A DNA stretch of 48,811 nucleotides from a virus. The DNA is taken from positions 1 through 48,811 of the IMG/VR virus record IMGVR_UViG_3300033153_006400. One strand, given 5' to 3'. This document shows, one piece after another, positions 1 through 8,367 of the stretch (the stretch's first letter is position 1; the number at the start of each line of letters is the position of its first letter). The position numbers and the translations under genes were made by a program. The notes under the pieces were generated by a model. It was not told where the DNA came from and did no database searches. It worked only from the letters and a program-made list of their open reading frames with translations.

Positions 1-88
1 TGATACGAGTATCAACAGCCACACCCCCTCCAATAGCTGGAAGAAATTCCGTCAATACCGTTGATATACCTGTCCCTATAGCTGGCAT
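1..88 (-). CDS. Partial small protein with TRITEA repeats (window edge)
   Basis: This is the first 29 codons of the small protein that is complete at 47982-48128. It starts MPAIGTGISTVLTEF and is cut by the window start. The nucleotide sequence is identical to the full copy, so this is the same locus seen twice because the contig ends overlap. Function unknown. Confidence 0.75.
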   Translation of the reverse strand, partial: MPAIGTGISTVLTEFLPAIGGGVAVDTRI

Positions 89-114
89 AGTTTTTTAGAT
101 TAATCGAAATAAGC
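1..114. repeat. Terminal direct repeat, left copy
   Basis: Bases 1-114 are identical to 48041-48154. In this copy the repeat runs straight into the end of the 85-aa virion gene (stop at 100-102). The simplest reading is a circular or circularly permuted genome whose assembly was opened at a branch between a version with and a version without the HNH gene at the right end. Confidence 0.9.
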
Positions 115-357
115 GATGATCCCGGTAGCAGTGGTATTGGCATCCATGATAGTTTGTGTTCTGATAGGGTAAATCACCCCAGCTACACAATAATGCTCTA
201 CTGCGTCCCCATATACATCTTTAGTCTCTATAACTCCGGTGACAGCACAAGCTATCCCCCTGGTAGCTAGATACTTACCATTGTAAACAAGGGTATCTGT
301 ATCATGTGGTGTAACAGCAATGTATTTATCTGTTGGGTATACTCCGTATGATGGCAT
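100..357 (-). CDS. Small virion protein, spike-base-like (85 aa)
   Basis: The 85-aa protein starts MPSYGVYPTDKYIAV and ends GIIAYFD. It has a core TRGIACAVTGVIETK, then AGVIYPIRTQTI and a Thr/Ala-rich tail. This resembles small beta-rich phage virion proteins found beside tail or spike genes; that is pattern memory, not a search. It lies last in the leftward virion series, just after the 487-aa structural gene. The ATG is preceded by TTTAACTTTTAAACACT, which fits the start element seen throughout the window. Its last codons (AYFD) are the apparent insertion target of the HNH gene at 48209-48778. Confidence 0.7.
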   Translation of the reverse strand: MPSYGVYPTDKYIAVTPHDTDTLVYNGKYLATRGIACAVTGVIETKDVYGDAVEHYCVAGVIYPIRTQTIMDANTTATGIIAYFD

Positions 358-382
358 AGTGTTTAAAAGTTAAATTGTTAAA

Positions 383-1846
383 TTAGTTTGCTATAAGTAT
401 GATATCGAACCCTCCATGTGCGTGAGCGTCTGCACCTTCTGGTGAGCCAGTTAGATACACATCGGTTTTTTCTGCGAATCTGTAATAAGGTTTGAAGTTA
501 TGCTGAAAACCTGGAGCTTGTTTTGGGATTCCCTTCTGATGTTTAAGCTGTGGAGCATAACCATTCGCATTGTCTCTAGCCCATAAATCATAACTAATAC
601 CATTCGGGTCTTTAGCAGCGGATCTCACGTAATCACAATAATAGTTTGTTAGATAGGCAGTACATCCATTAGGTACAGTCCAGATAGCCATTAGAGTTTG
701 ATTGTTTCCAGCCTGTACGATAGCCGAAGCATTAGCAGCAGAAGCTGGGTCTGGCCCAACCCAAATATCTTGGTCTAGTGCGGTATCATCTAGTACCTTC
801 ACCCTGAACACTCTCCGTAAAGCTGTGTCCAGTTCTATCTCTACTGTACTGTCAGTAGCATCAGTAGCTTTTGTCTGAACCACTAAATCCCAATTAACAT
901 CTAATCCTTGAACCTCCAATGTAACAGCTCTGGTAATTGCACTGTCAACAGCAGACCTGATATGAGTTACGCTTGCTGAAGTTGGAAAGATATAAGCTCT
1001 AGCTCCATCCCATAATTCCTCAGTAGCTGCACTTGTAACATCTGGGGAGCTACCGAACTTATTAAATAGAGAGGTTGTGCTTATTAATGGATTTGAACCA
1101 TGCACAAGCGAAAGTATTGGGTCGTTAACCTTTAACCCCTCCTCTACGCCACTTGAGTCGAACCGAGTCACATTAAGTTGCGAGTTTGAATTAGAGCTAA
1201 TGCCAGATTCAAGCTCTTCCACTGATACCTTCAAATTACCACCAGCAGTAGCATCAATAGCTGTCACTGTTCCGTCTGGCTTTAATGCGTGTAAGTGAGC
1301 CAGTGTGTGAATAGATTTGTCTAAGTCCAAGAAACCTAGAGTTACAGTATCAGCAGTGCTAAATGTGAAGGTGAGTGTAGAGAAATGATCAATCGAAGTG
1401 AAGTTGTACTCGTTATGAGTATATTTAGTGTTGTTTGCAGAATCATCAATCGTTTCAAGAGTAGCTCCAGAAGCGTCTTTAGCTATTATACTTACGTTAC
1501 TGAAGTCCCCTGAGGGCGTATTTATACCTACCTCAAAACAATGTATCGGTCTTTCAAGGGCTATTGTAAATGTCTTTGGGTTAGTAGCACTAGAATCAAC
1601 TATTGTACTAGTAAGGCTATCCACTAAGTCAGTAACAGCACCGCTAAATCCTCCGATGCTAGAAGTCGCTGTGTTTACATCTTTTGCATATACTGAATCA
1701 CCATCAACCGGTAATGGATTTTGTACTCCGATATCAGTACCATCAGGGCTCTTTATCTCACCTCTCCAAGCCTTCCACGCATTGTTGGTATCGTCCCATA
1801 TACAGATCCCTGCTTTTGCCAGTGATTTAGCGCTTGGAGGAGTCAT
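383..1846 (-). CDS. Putative virion structural protein, beta-rich (487 aa)
   Basis: The protein is rich in Thr, Ser, Asp and Ala, has no Cys clusters, and looks like extended beta structure. The C-terminal ~100 residues (TVPNGCTAYLTNYYCDYV ... FRFAEKTDVYLTG-type tail ending GGFDIILIAN) resemble a domain that recurs in phage receptor-binding or capsid-surface proteins. It lies between the 79-aa and 85-aa genes in the head/virion block, with a 20-nt overlap with the upstream gene. It could be a tail spike or head fibre; no enzyme motif is visible. Confidence 0.6.
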   Translation of the reverse strand: MTPPSAKSLAKAGICIWDDTNNAWKAWRGEIKSPDGTDIGVQNPLPVDGDSVYAKDVNTATSSIGGFSGAVTDLVDSLTSTIVDSSATNPKTFTIALERPIHCFEVGINTPSGDFSNVSIIAKDASGATLETIDDSANNTKYTHNEYNFTSIDHFSTLTFTFSTADTVTLGFLDLDKSIHTLAHLHALKPDGTVTAIDATAGGNLKVSVEELESGISSNSNSQLNVTRFDSSGVEEGLKVNDPILSLVHGSNPLISTTSLFNKFGSSPDVTSAATEELWDGARAYIFPTSASVTHIRSAVDSAITRAVTLEVQGLDVNWDLVVQTKATDATDSTVEIELDTALRRVFRVKVLDDTALDQDIWVGPDPASAANASAIVQAGNNQTLMAIWTVPNGCTAYLTNYYCDYVRSAAKDPNGISYDLWARDNANGYAPQLKHQKGIPKQAPGFQHNFKPYYRFAEKTDVYLTGSPEGADAHAHGGFDIILIAN

Positions 1847-2066
1847 TGGTTATCCAGTGTAAGGTTTCTAAAATAATGCGGTATTTGTCTTGTTCTCTCA
1901 TATCGATTCCCCGCTCAGAATCAATCTGCTTTTTTTTAATATCCTGTATCTTGTCCCATATCTCTGCATCAGTTCTCATCCCTTGCTCCTTTATATATTT
2001 CTTTCTAAGTAACTTGTACTTGGTAGGGAGCCACATCCACTTCCTTAATTTTATAAACAATTTCAT
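1827..2066 (-). CDS. Small basic hypothetical protein (79 aa)
   Basis: Lys/Arg-rich N-terminus (MKLFIKLRKWMWLPTKYKLL) followed by a charged, probably helical, C-terminal half. It overlaps the upstream 99-aa gene by 4 nt (ATGA) and the downstream 487-aa gene by 20 nt, so it is translationally coupled within the virion operon. Not recognised. Confidence 0.55.
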   Translation of the reverse strand: MKLFIKLRKWMWLPTKYKLLRKKYIKEQGMRTDAEIWDKIQDIKKKQIDSERGIDMREQDKYRIILETLHWITNDSSKR

Positions 2067-2362
2067 TCTTGGATCATTATTATGTATTTGAAGTCCTCGT
2101 CTTTACTAGCGTTCGCGATAGATAGTGTGTAGGTCGCGTAGCATGGGAGGTCAACCAATTCATTTAATTCCTCTTGTTCGTCTGTCCTAGTAAGGACGAT
2201 ATTACTGTTCTCGTCTGTCAGCGTTACATCAAATGTAGTGCTGGTTGTGACTGGTTTTATGAAAACCTGTTTTATGTTTCCGGTAGAGCAATATATAGAC
2301 ACTGAGGCTGAACCGGTTACCGCTGTTAAAGTTCCTGTAGCTTTTCTATTATTCATAGTCAT
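2063..2362 (-). CDS. Small beta-rich virion protein (99 aa)
   Basis: The protein (MTMNNRKATGTLTAVTGSAS) alternates Thr/Val/Ser with acidic residues, as in a small beta-sandwich. It sits between two other small virion-type genes. The start at 2362 has GATAACTAATGACT upstream; Met3 is an alternative start. A head-decoration or fibre-associated role is inferred from position only. Confidence 0.55.
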   Translation of the reverse strand: MTMNNRKATGTLTAVTGSASVSIYCSTGNIKQVFIKPVTTSTTFDVTLTDENSNIVLTRTDEQEELNELVDLPCYATYTLSIANASKDEDFKYIIMIQE

Positions 2363-2408
2363 TAGTTATCGGTGAGGCCCACCGTTAGGTGGACCCCATC
2401 CAATTTGA

Positions 2409-2648
2409 TTATTTTTGCAGAGAGTATGAGACACCATTGGCGGTGACTAATTTATCTCCAACTATTTCGCCTGTGACTACTTGTCCGCAGATCTTTACTG
2501 TGACAATGCCCTCAGGAGCGGCTTCTTCTACTTCCGCTACGACTTTTTCTTCTAGTACTTCTTCCACTACTGCTTCTTCCACAGCAGGGATTTCTACTTC
2601 GATAGCCTCTGCCTTAACGACTTCGGCTTCTTTTTTCTTCTTAGCCAT
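2409..2648 (-). CDS. Acidic Glu/Val/Ala-rich protein (79 aa)
   Basis: Begins MAKKKKEAEVVKAEAIEVEI, followed by about 40 residues of E/V/A repeats, then a compact C-terminus (GIVTVKICGQVVTGEIVGDK) that looks like a small beta domain. The upstream element CTTAACTAAACTTAATT before the ATG is one of the best matches to the window's start consensus. It lies between the beta-helix gene and the 99-aa gene. Such proteins often accompany capsid or fibre genes; role unknown. Confidence 0.6.
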   Translation of the reverse strand: MAKKKKEAEVVKAEAIEVEIPAVEEAVVEEVLEEKVVAEVEEAAPEGIVTVKICGQVVTGEIVGDKLVTANGVSYSLQK

Positions 2649-2667
2649 AATTAAGTTTAGTTAAGGG

Positions 2668-3678
2668 TTAAGTGGCTGTTGGGGCTATTCCAATTAGATC
2701 GGTTCCAGTACAAGCAGCACCGTATACAAGAATACCGTCATTATTAGTACCGTTGGTACCAAAGTCAGCAGCACCCATAACAGCACAGTCTTTAAAGTTC
2801 AATGTTCCTTTAGTTACCCCGTTTGGAGTAATAACGGCTCGTGTAAGAGCTGCACCTCCAGCAGTGTCGATAGACGCTACCATTGAGCAGTTTTCGAATA
2901 GGTTGCTAAACAGGATATCTCCAGATGCTGCCATTGCTACAAATACAGCAGTAGCACTAGAGGATGAAATCTGGAAGATACAATCTCGTAGGATATTGCT
3001 TTTGAATTCTTGACTTGCAGTTACCTGATCGATGTGGAATACAGATCTAGCAGCTGAAGTTAATAGTGTGTCGTTACCAAAAGTACAATTGATATATGTA
3101 CCACTGTCAGATCCCGCTAGGAATTCATGAGCCGTAGTACCATCTAGGTTATCAGCTACACCAAATACAAATGAACAGTTCTTATAAAGAGTACCTTCAC
3201 CACCCTCTTGAATAACATTCAAGGCAGCGGAGTCAGTATCATTCATAATGAACTTAATATTGCGGAAGCTGTTACGAGTACCTGTGTTCTTTAGAACATA
3301 AGCTACAGCAGCAGCATCTGTTGTTTGTACTTTTGCTCCTTGCTGAATAAGACGATCACCACCATCCATACCGATAAGATGAACTCTACTTTTAGAAAGA
3401 GCGTATCCAGTACTAAGAGTGTGAGAGCTATTTGCATCTAGCAAGATAACATCGTTGTTATTACTTTCAGTTGCATCAAGAGCATCTGAAAGGCTTGTGA
3501 AGAATCGCACTTGACCATTAGGATCAGGTGGGAAAACATCTTGCATTCGTGTGTAGTTTTCCTCATCTGTATTAGAAGAGTTCGCTACAATAAAAACCCT
3601 ACCAAATGTTGGTACCTGAGAGGCAACCATATTTAGGAGAGCCTGGCCGTAGCCAGAATTGTTATTATAATTTGACAT
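2668..3678 (-). CDS. Right-handed beta-helix virion protein (336 aa)
   Basis: Repeated rungs of the form NCxF/DCxF occur about every 25-40 residues (KNCSFVF, INCTFGN, RDCIFQI, ENCSMVA, KDCAVMG), typical of a pectin-lyase-like parallel beta-helix. The N-terminal ~90 residues (MSNYNNNSGYGQALLNM) may be a capsid-anchoring part. It lies downstream of the capsid gene, separated by the HNH gene. It is likely a capsid-surface or spike protein, possibly carbohydrate-binding. Catalytic residues cannot be judged by eye. Confidence 0.7.
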   Translation of the reverse strand: MSNYNNNSGYGQALLNMVASQVPTFGRVFIVANSSNTDEENYTRMQDVFPPDPNGQVRFFTSLSDALDATESNNNDVILLDANSSHTLSTGYALSKSRVHLIGMDGGDRLIQQGAKVQTTDAAAVAYVLKNTGTRNSFRNIKFIMNDTDSAALNVIQEGGEGTLYKNCSFVFGVADNLDGTTAHEFLAGSDSGTYINCTFGNDTLLTSAARSVFHIDQVTASQEFKSNILRDCIFQISSSSATAVFVAMAASGDILFSNLFENCSMVASIDTAGGAALTRAVITPNGVTKGTLNFKDCAVMGAADFGTNGTNNDGILVYGAACTGTDLIGIAPTAT

Positions 3679-3758
3679 AAAAGTTTTGAGTTATGTTAGC
3701 TATTAGTAGCCACCACCCACCGAGGTTCTTATGTTGCTCCTACTAATAAAGTGGTTGA

Positions 3759-4298
3759 TTAAGCACCGACACCTTGTATTAAGGTGGTATAGGAAGACTT
3801 TAATCCTCCCCATGTTGGTGTTTTAAGATGACACTCTTTGCACAGGGTCCTGCCATTAGCTAGGAGTGTACGCATACCTTCATATTCTGCGAATGGCATT
3901 ATGTGGTCGGCGTGGAGATTACCCCCACGCTCCCCACATTCCTGACAAGTATAATCATCTCTTTCAAAGACAGCATTACGCCATTCTTTGATTTCTAAGG
4001 ATTTTCTGAGCTTTTCATGGATTGGAGTAACACCTCCTTTCCAATGATTATTTTTTGAGCCAGCATTGTAACCTTTAAGTCCCTTGTTCCAAGGTGTTTG
4101 ATCTTTCTTGAATTGAGTTTTGGGAGAGGCGTGTTGCCCCTTTTTAAACTGATGTTCAGGATACTGTTTAACCTTGGTGTTTTTGATAGAACATTTATGC
4201 GAGCAATATTTACTTTTGGTATCCCAATCTTTTTGAGAACAGGTTACTTTCTTGTAAAATCTCTCACTACATTCTGCGCAATACTTAAATTGTTTCAT
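3759..4298 (-). CDS. HNH homing endonuclease with Zn-ribbon, behind the capsid gene
   Basis: About 179 aa from the ATG at 4298 (the frame stays open to a TTG at 4307). Zn-binding pairs near the N-terminus (CAEC, CSHKC), a central WNKGLKGYNAG and NHWKGGV stretch typical of phage homing proteins, then the HNH core: CQECG, LHADHIMPF and LCKECH. It lies directly downstream of the capsid gene, 18 nt after its stop. Its last four residues, GVGA, repeat the capsid C-terminus with different codons, which marks it as a mobile insertion at the capsid 3' end. Confidence 0.85.
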   Translation of the reverse strand: MKQFKYCAECSERFYKKVTCSQKDWDTKSKYCSHKCSIKNTKVKQYPEHQFKKGQHASPKTQFKKDQTPWNKGLKGYNAGSKNNHWKGGVTPIHEKLRKSLEIKEWRNAVFERDDYTCQECGERGGNLHADHIMPFAEYEGMRTLLANGRTLCKECHLKTPTWGGLKSSYTTLIQGVGA

Positions 4299-4316
4299 GC
4301 TTGACAAAAATTATAA

Positions 4317-5342
4317 TCATGCTCCAACGCCAGTACTTCCAAGGCATCCTCGTGCAACAACTACACATACACCGTATCCGCCTCGTGCACCAAAAGTCCA
4401 GTTGTCGTTGTGAAGATCTTCTCCGTTGTTACCTGGAGCAGGTTGTTTCAGATGAGCTGGTTCCCAAACACCTAAGTGACCTTCCCATTCGCCGGCAGCG
4501 AGTAAGAACCAGTACTTAGCTTTTGTTGAGTCATAAGCTCCGACTGCTGTAGTAGCAAGACGAGGTAATACAACGTGACGGTAAGATCCTTGGTAGACGT
4601 TAACAACACCAGGGTTGTTTTGTGTACCATCAGACATACTCTGTAAAAGCTGACGTACTTGTCGGATTGTAGATGGGTCATCCCCAGTTACAATCGTATT
4701 GAAGTTCATGACTCGACGCTCACCGAAGTTGGTAAGAATCTGAGTGTTTGCTTGACCTTGGGCAACTTCCAGACCTCCTTGAGAGAAGGCAGGATTACCT
4801 GTAATAACTGTAGAGTAAGTAGTTGAAGTCCCAGTAAGATCCTGGGTTGAGTCAACTAGAGCCGTTGCTGTAGTGGAACCCATTGAAGTATCAACAGTTT
4901 CACCATCCATATCGGTATATGAAGTAGCAGTAGCGAACGAGAAACGGTGAGTAAGATCAAGGGCTTGTCTCTGTGGAATGAATGTAGATAGAGAGGTAAG
5001 CTTCCGAAGAATTTCTTGATTTTTACCGTAAGTTCGTGCTTCAACAGTGATATCGATTTCTGCTGCGAAACGTCGGTTTGACATGGTTTTGTTCCAGCCT
5101 TCAACTACGCGAGTTTTAGCGGCATCTGCACCTTCTGCTTTGAATTTAGCATAAGTTTCACCGTCAATTTCGTCGTAGATCCGGCGGTCTCCTGTTCCGT
5201 TTGGAATGCTTTCTACCATATATAGACTCTTAACTGATTCTAGGTCTTGCACCAATGATGCACCTTCTAGAAAGCGTCGAGCTGTGGTATCAGCAAATTT
5301 CGAAAACGTTAACAGGGAAATTTCTGAAGTTGGATTCGCCAT
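4317..5342 (-). CDS. Major capsid protein
   Basis: 341 aa, in the expected position after portal, scaffold and a small head protein. Features consistent with a phage capsid subunit are an N-terminal helix (SLLTFSKFADTTARRFLEG), a central E-loop/P-domain type region (GWNKTMSNRRFAAEIDITVE) and a Gly/Trp-rich C-terminal part (AGEWEGHLGVWEPAHLK). It forms the icosahedral shell. Upstream of the ATG is CTTAACGCTTATTAATT. The final codons GGC GTT GGA GCA TGA look recoded relative to the copy now at the end of the adjoining HNH gene. Confidence 0.85.
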   Translation of the reverse strand: MANPTSEISLLTFSKFADTTARRFLEGASLVQDLESVKSLYMVESIPNGTGDRRIYDEIDGETYAKFKAEGADAAKTRVVEGWNKTMSNRRFAAEIDITVEARTYGKNQEILRKLTSLSTFIPQRQALDLTHRFSFATATSYTDMDGETVDTSMGSTTATALVDSTQDLTGTSTTYSTVITGNPAFSQGGLEVAQGQANTQILTNFGERRVMNFNTIVTGDDPSTIRQVRQLLQSMSDGTQNNPGVVNVYQGSYRHVVLPRLATTAVGAYDSTKAKYWFLLAAGEWEGHLGVWEPAHLKQPAPGNNGEDLHNDNWTFGARGGYGVCVVVARGCLGSTGVGA

Positions 5343-5364
5343 AATTAATAAGCGTTAAGTAATA

Positions 5365-5772
5365 TTAGTTTTCGACTCCGAATGTGTAGTTCAGTTTGAA
5401 CACACCTTCAGTAGCACTAATGAATTTCACTAGAGTTACTGGGTCGTAGGTTGATGTATCTTGTTTAATCGCTACATCTGAAGCGAAGTCAAACTGGTCT
5501 CCTTCCATAGCTTTGGTCAATGTACCTGTAACTAATGCCTTAAAAGTGCAGTTAACACTGTTAGGTACTAGAACAGACATTGAGGCAGTTCCGGAGGTTC
5601 CGACAAGTTTCCCCTCTTTCATAATCCCGATGATGTTACCTTGTGTAGTAGTTGTAGCTGGTACGTTATCTGATCCATCGTTATAAACGAATCCACCCTG
5701 TACATAAGCCGTAGTGGTTTTTGTAGGGATTTTGATAGTTGACCATCCTCTGCTTGCTGGTGAGAAAGCCAT
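5365..5772 (-). CDS. Small head protein, probable capsid decoration (135 aa)
   Basis: I take the ATG at 5772 (MAFSPASRGWSTIKIPTK) because CTAATTTAAAAATT precedes it. The open frame continues upstream to 5844 but would run into the 5849 hairpin. The protein is Thr/Ser/Val-rich, all-beta in appearance (GNIIGIMKEGKLVGTSGTAS), and ends KLNYTFGVEN. Immediately upstream of the capsid gene, this size and composition are typical of head-decoration (gpD-like) proteins. Confidence 0.7.
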   Translation of the reverse strand: MAFSPASRGWSTIKIPTKTTTAYVQGGFVYNDGSDNVPATTTTQGNIIGIMKEGKLVGTSGTASMSVLVPNSVNCTFKALVTGTLTKAMEGDQFDFASDVAIKQDTSTYDPVTLVKFISATEGVFKLNYTFGVEN

Positions 5773-5848
5773 AATTTTTAAATTAGATTGATAAAAGTTG
5801 CTTGTAGGCGAAATAAGCGTTACGCCTTTTTCCCGCATACGCAAAGAC

Positions 5849-5882
5849 GCACAACGGGAGCTATTGCTCAGTTACGTTGTGC
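5849..5882 (-). other. Strong stem-loop upstream of the capsid block
   Basis: On the minus strand GCACAACG pairs perfectly with CGTTGTGC (8 bp), enclosing a second hairpin GAGC-AATA-GCTC. It sits in the 160-nt gap between the 192-aa gene and the decoration/capsid genes. With no U-tract directly after it, it is more likely an RNA-processing or stabilising element in the leader of the capsid mRNA than a terminator. Confidence 0.55.
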
Positions 5883-5932
5883 ATTCCGTAAGATCATTGT
5901 CTCACAGCATCACGGTCTCTGCAACTATTTTG

Positions 5933-6511
5933 TTATTTAAGTGTCTTCAGAATCGAGTCCACCTGCTTCATGGTTACATCTTCTCGCTCGCAACCCCATA
6001 GGATATTTGAGGCCTTTATAAGGGAGGTATTGAGTGAAAGCTCTAGTCCGGCGAATAATCCATCTGTGAATCCTCTTATTCTATTCTTAGCTAGAAGTTC
6101 TTCATCCTGCCTTAGTGCGTCTTCGAACCAAGCATCATCAGATTCTAGGAGCTCAGAGTTAAGAAGATCTTTTACTACCTCTAGACACACGGGCTCACAC
6201 TTCTCGTCTCTCTGCCTGTTAAGTGCGTCCTTGTCCTTGGGGAGCTTAACTTTCTTCTTCGCGAGTCCTTCAACGGATCTCCTAAACATCTCCTTACGAA
6301 GCTTCTTTATTTCTGGGCTGTCGAAATCTAGACTATCGAACAATTGCTCCATTATAAGGCGCACACGCTTTTCGATGTAATGTACATCCCATGCGTTCAC
6401 ATCTTCTTCCCACATCTTAAGGAGAGCATTTGTAATCAGGGGGCTTATATGTTCTTGGATGTGGGCGTTAGTGCGCTCAACAAATGTTTCTTCTTTACTT
6501 TTTTTTGGCAT
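5933..6511 (-). CDS. Helical head-region protein of unknown function (192 aa)
   Basis: Highly charged, helix-forming sequence (MPKKSKEETFVERTNAHIQE; KKLRKEMFRRSVEGLAKK). It overlaps the 53-aa gene upstream by 17 nt and lies between the scaffold cluster and the capsid, so it is probably a head-assembly factor. No catalytic motif recognised. Confidence 0.6.
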   Translation of the reverse strand: MPKKSKEETFVERTNAHIQEHISPLITNALLKMWEEDVNAWDVHYIEKRVRLIMEQLFDSLDFDSPEIKKLRKEMFRRSVEGLAKKKVKLPKDKDALNRQRDEKCEPVCLEVVKDLLNSELLESDDAWFEDALRQDEELLAKNRIRGFTDGLFAGLELSLNTSLIKASNILWGCEREDVTMKQVDSILKTLK

Positions 6512-6656
6512 CCTTTTTGGGGGTTAGTTTATCTTCTTTTAATATAGGTGTTACCTCATTAAGTACAGCGACGATAGGCCACGCGAACTTATGCGGTATG
6601 TCTTGGATAAAGGCGTTGATTCTCTTTATCTGGTCTTGGGTTATCTTATATTCCAT
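6495..6656 (-). CDS. Small hypothetical protein (53 aa)
   Basis: An ATG ORF (MEYKITQDQIKRINAFIQDI ... KKDAKKK) with a helical N-terminal half and a Lys-rich tail. It overlaps the start of the 192-aa gene by 17 nt and follows the 212-aa gene by 17 nt, so it fits the operon tightly. Function unknown. Confidence 0.6.
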   Translation of the reverse strand: MEYKITQDQIKRINAFIQDIPHKFAWPIVAVLNEVTPILKEDKLTPKKDAKKK

Positions 6657-6673
6657 AATATTGATTGGTTATG

Positions 6674-7312
6674 TCAAGCGTTCAATCTATCTGAATTTAA
6701 TCTAAGTTCTTCTCCACTCGGCCTTTTAACTGTGACCATGGTCTCAACCCTTACCTCCTCTAGATCTACCATTTCAGATCCTAAAAATTCTGGCCTCATG
6801 TCTGTACCACCTGATACATGGCTGGACATTGAATACCCCTCTCTGCTCTTAGGGGTGCGGGTTACCTTTCCATGGACTTTCACTAATTTCTTTTCATCAG
6901 TTTTAATGATTTCCACTGTTTCGAAGTTGTTGATGTGAGCAAATTTCAGGAGAGGCATATTGTGGATCACAGTGCCTTTTTCAGGGTATAGAACAGTCAC
7001 ACTATATATTGCGTTATCATACTGACGTGTGTTCTCATCGTATTCATTCTTAAAGAACTTCCAGTCTACAACGATACCGAATTCTGAGGTACCATCTTCC
7101 TGGTAAAGCTTCATTCTGGCTGTTTTGTTCTGCTTCTTGATATCATCCTTCTCAATCCAATCCCCCAACTTTACCTGCCTCTCAAGGCCACGACCGCTTT
7201 CCTTCGCGTTTTCCTTGAGCATACGCTTTAGCTCTGATTCGGTAAGGGTAAATGTTTTCTCTGCTGGCTTATCTTCTTTAACTGTATCTACTTGCTTTTT
7301 ATCGTCTGACAT
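6674..7312 (-). CDS. Head-region protein of unknown function (212 aa)
   Basis: A disordered acidic/Lys N-terminus (MSDDKKQVDTVKEDKPAEK) leads into a mixed alpha/beta domain (WKFFKNEYDENTRQYDNAIY) and a beta-rich C-terminus. It lies between the scaffold gene and the 53-aa gene; the upstream element is TAACCAATAAAAT. Conserved placement beside scaffold and capsid suggests a structural or assembly role, but I recognise no family. Confidence 0.6.
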   Translation of the reverse strand: MSDDKKQVDTVKEDKPAEKTFTLTESELKRMLKENAKESGRGLERQVKLGDWIEKDDIKKQNKTARMKLYQEDGTSEFGIVVDWKFFKNEYDENTRQYDNAIYSVTVLYPEKGTVIHNMPLLKFAHINNFETVEIIKTDEKKLVKVHGKVTRTPKSREGYSMSSHVSGGTDMRPEFLGSEMVDLEEVRVETMVTVKRPSGEELRLNSDRLNA

Positions 7313-7330
7313 ATTTTATTGGTTATTGAA

Positions 7331-7963
7331 TTAATCTTTCTTCTTTACTGTGTCTGGGAAGAATTTACCATATGAGGCCTTTCCTTCATCTGTTTCAGTC
7401 CAGTCCTTCTTCTTCCCCCCTCCATGTTCATTCACTGGCGTTGTAGTAGGTACGAACTGATTGACCGGATTAATATTCGGAGCAGACTCCTTAATCAAGG
7501 TATATGCATTTTTGTATCTAGCGAACATCTCGCTTTTTGTGCTGGCTTCTCCAACAAACATTTTTGCTGTTTCCTTAATCTTGGTTTTAAGATCCTCATC
7601 ACTACCAGCCATAGCTCCAACAACCTCCTCTTCGTAGTCCTTAAGACTAGAGATTTGGTTGCTTTCAACTGTGGCTTTTAAGTCCCCCAACTCATTAATA
7701 AATGCTTTTTCTTTTTCTGAATAATCAGCCAGTATCTTTTCTTTCTCTTCCTTAGATGCTTTTCTAAGTGCTGAGAAGTTAAAATCCTTGGCTCCAAGCT
7801 TAGCAAGCTCGTCGTCCTTTTCTTGGACAAGCTTTTCAAGGCCTTCTACCTTGTTCGCCTTTTCAACGTATTCGTCTTTTTCTTTTTGGAGTGCTTCTAC
7901 TTCATCTGGTGACAATGGGAACTCAACTGGATTCCCTGCTTCGTCAGTGTATGTAGGTGACAT
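7331..7963 (-). CDS. Scaffolding protein (probable)
   Basis: 210 aa, strongly acidic with a long coiled-coil tract (EVEALQKEKDEYVEKANKVE through EKEKAFINELGDLKATVES) and a Pro/Asn-rich tail ending TDEGKASYGKFFPD. Composition, length and position between portal and capsid match phage scaffolding proteins, which line the procapsid interior and are lost on maturation. Confidence 0.75.
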   Translation of the reverse strand: MSPTYTDEAGNPVEFPLSPDEVEALQKEKDEYVEKANKVEGLEKLVQEKDDELAKLGAKDFNFSALRKASKEEKEKILADYSEKEKAFINELGDLKATVESNQISSLKDYEEEVVGAMAGSDEDLKTKIKETAKMFVGEASTKSEMFARYKNAYTLIKESAPNINPVNQFVPTTTPVNEHGGGKKKDWTETDEGKASYGKFFPDTVKKKD

Positions 7964-7980
7964 ATATTGGTGGTTAGATA

Positions 7981-8325
7981 TTAAATAGATTCAAATTTAT
8001 CAAACTCCTTAGTTTCGACCCTCGCCTTATTCGCGTAGTCTTTTATCTTATCAAATAAGTCTTCTATTCCCCCTCTCCTCTCTCTTTCTAGTTCAGCCTC
8101 AGTAACCTTTACAATAAAGTTGTTTGATTCACATAGTTGTTTCTCCTCACTTTTAGCCACGACCATATCGATCACTTGCTCAAGAACCCCCATGTCGATC
8201 ATAGTTTTACACTCTGTATATATTATCCTCAGCTCCTCTTCTGTGAACTTTTTTTGTGGGACAAAAAACGGCTGCTCTTCATAGCAGAACCGTTTATATA
8301 ATTTTCTAATTAGATTTTTGAACAT
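7981..8325 (-). CDS. Hypothetical protein (114 aa)
   Basis: Charged, mostly helical protein (MFKNLIRKLYKRFCYEEQPF; EELRIIYTECKTMIDMGVLE). It lies between the portal-side HNH gene and the scaffold gene and probably belongs to the head-assembly operon. Not recognised. Confidence 0.55.
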   Translation of the reverse strand: MFKNLIRKLYKRFCYEEQPFFVPQKKFTEEELRIIYTECKTMIDMGVLEQVIDMVVAKSEEKQLCESNNFIVKVTEAELERERRGGIEDLFDKIKDYANKARVETKEFDKFESI

Positions 8326-8367
8326 AGGTTAACGCCCATTAGGTCGGTAACTTACATATAGCATACA

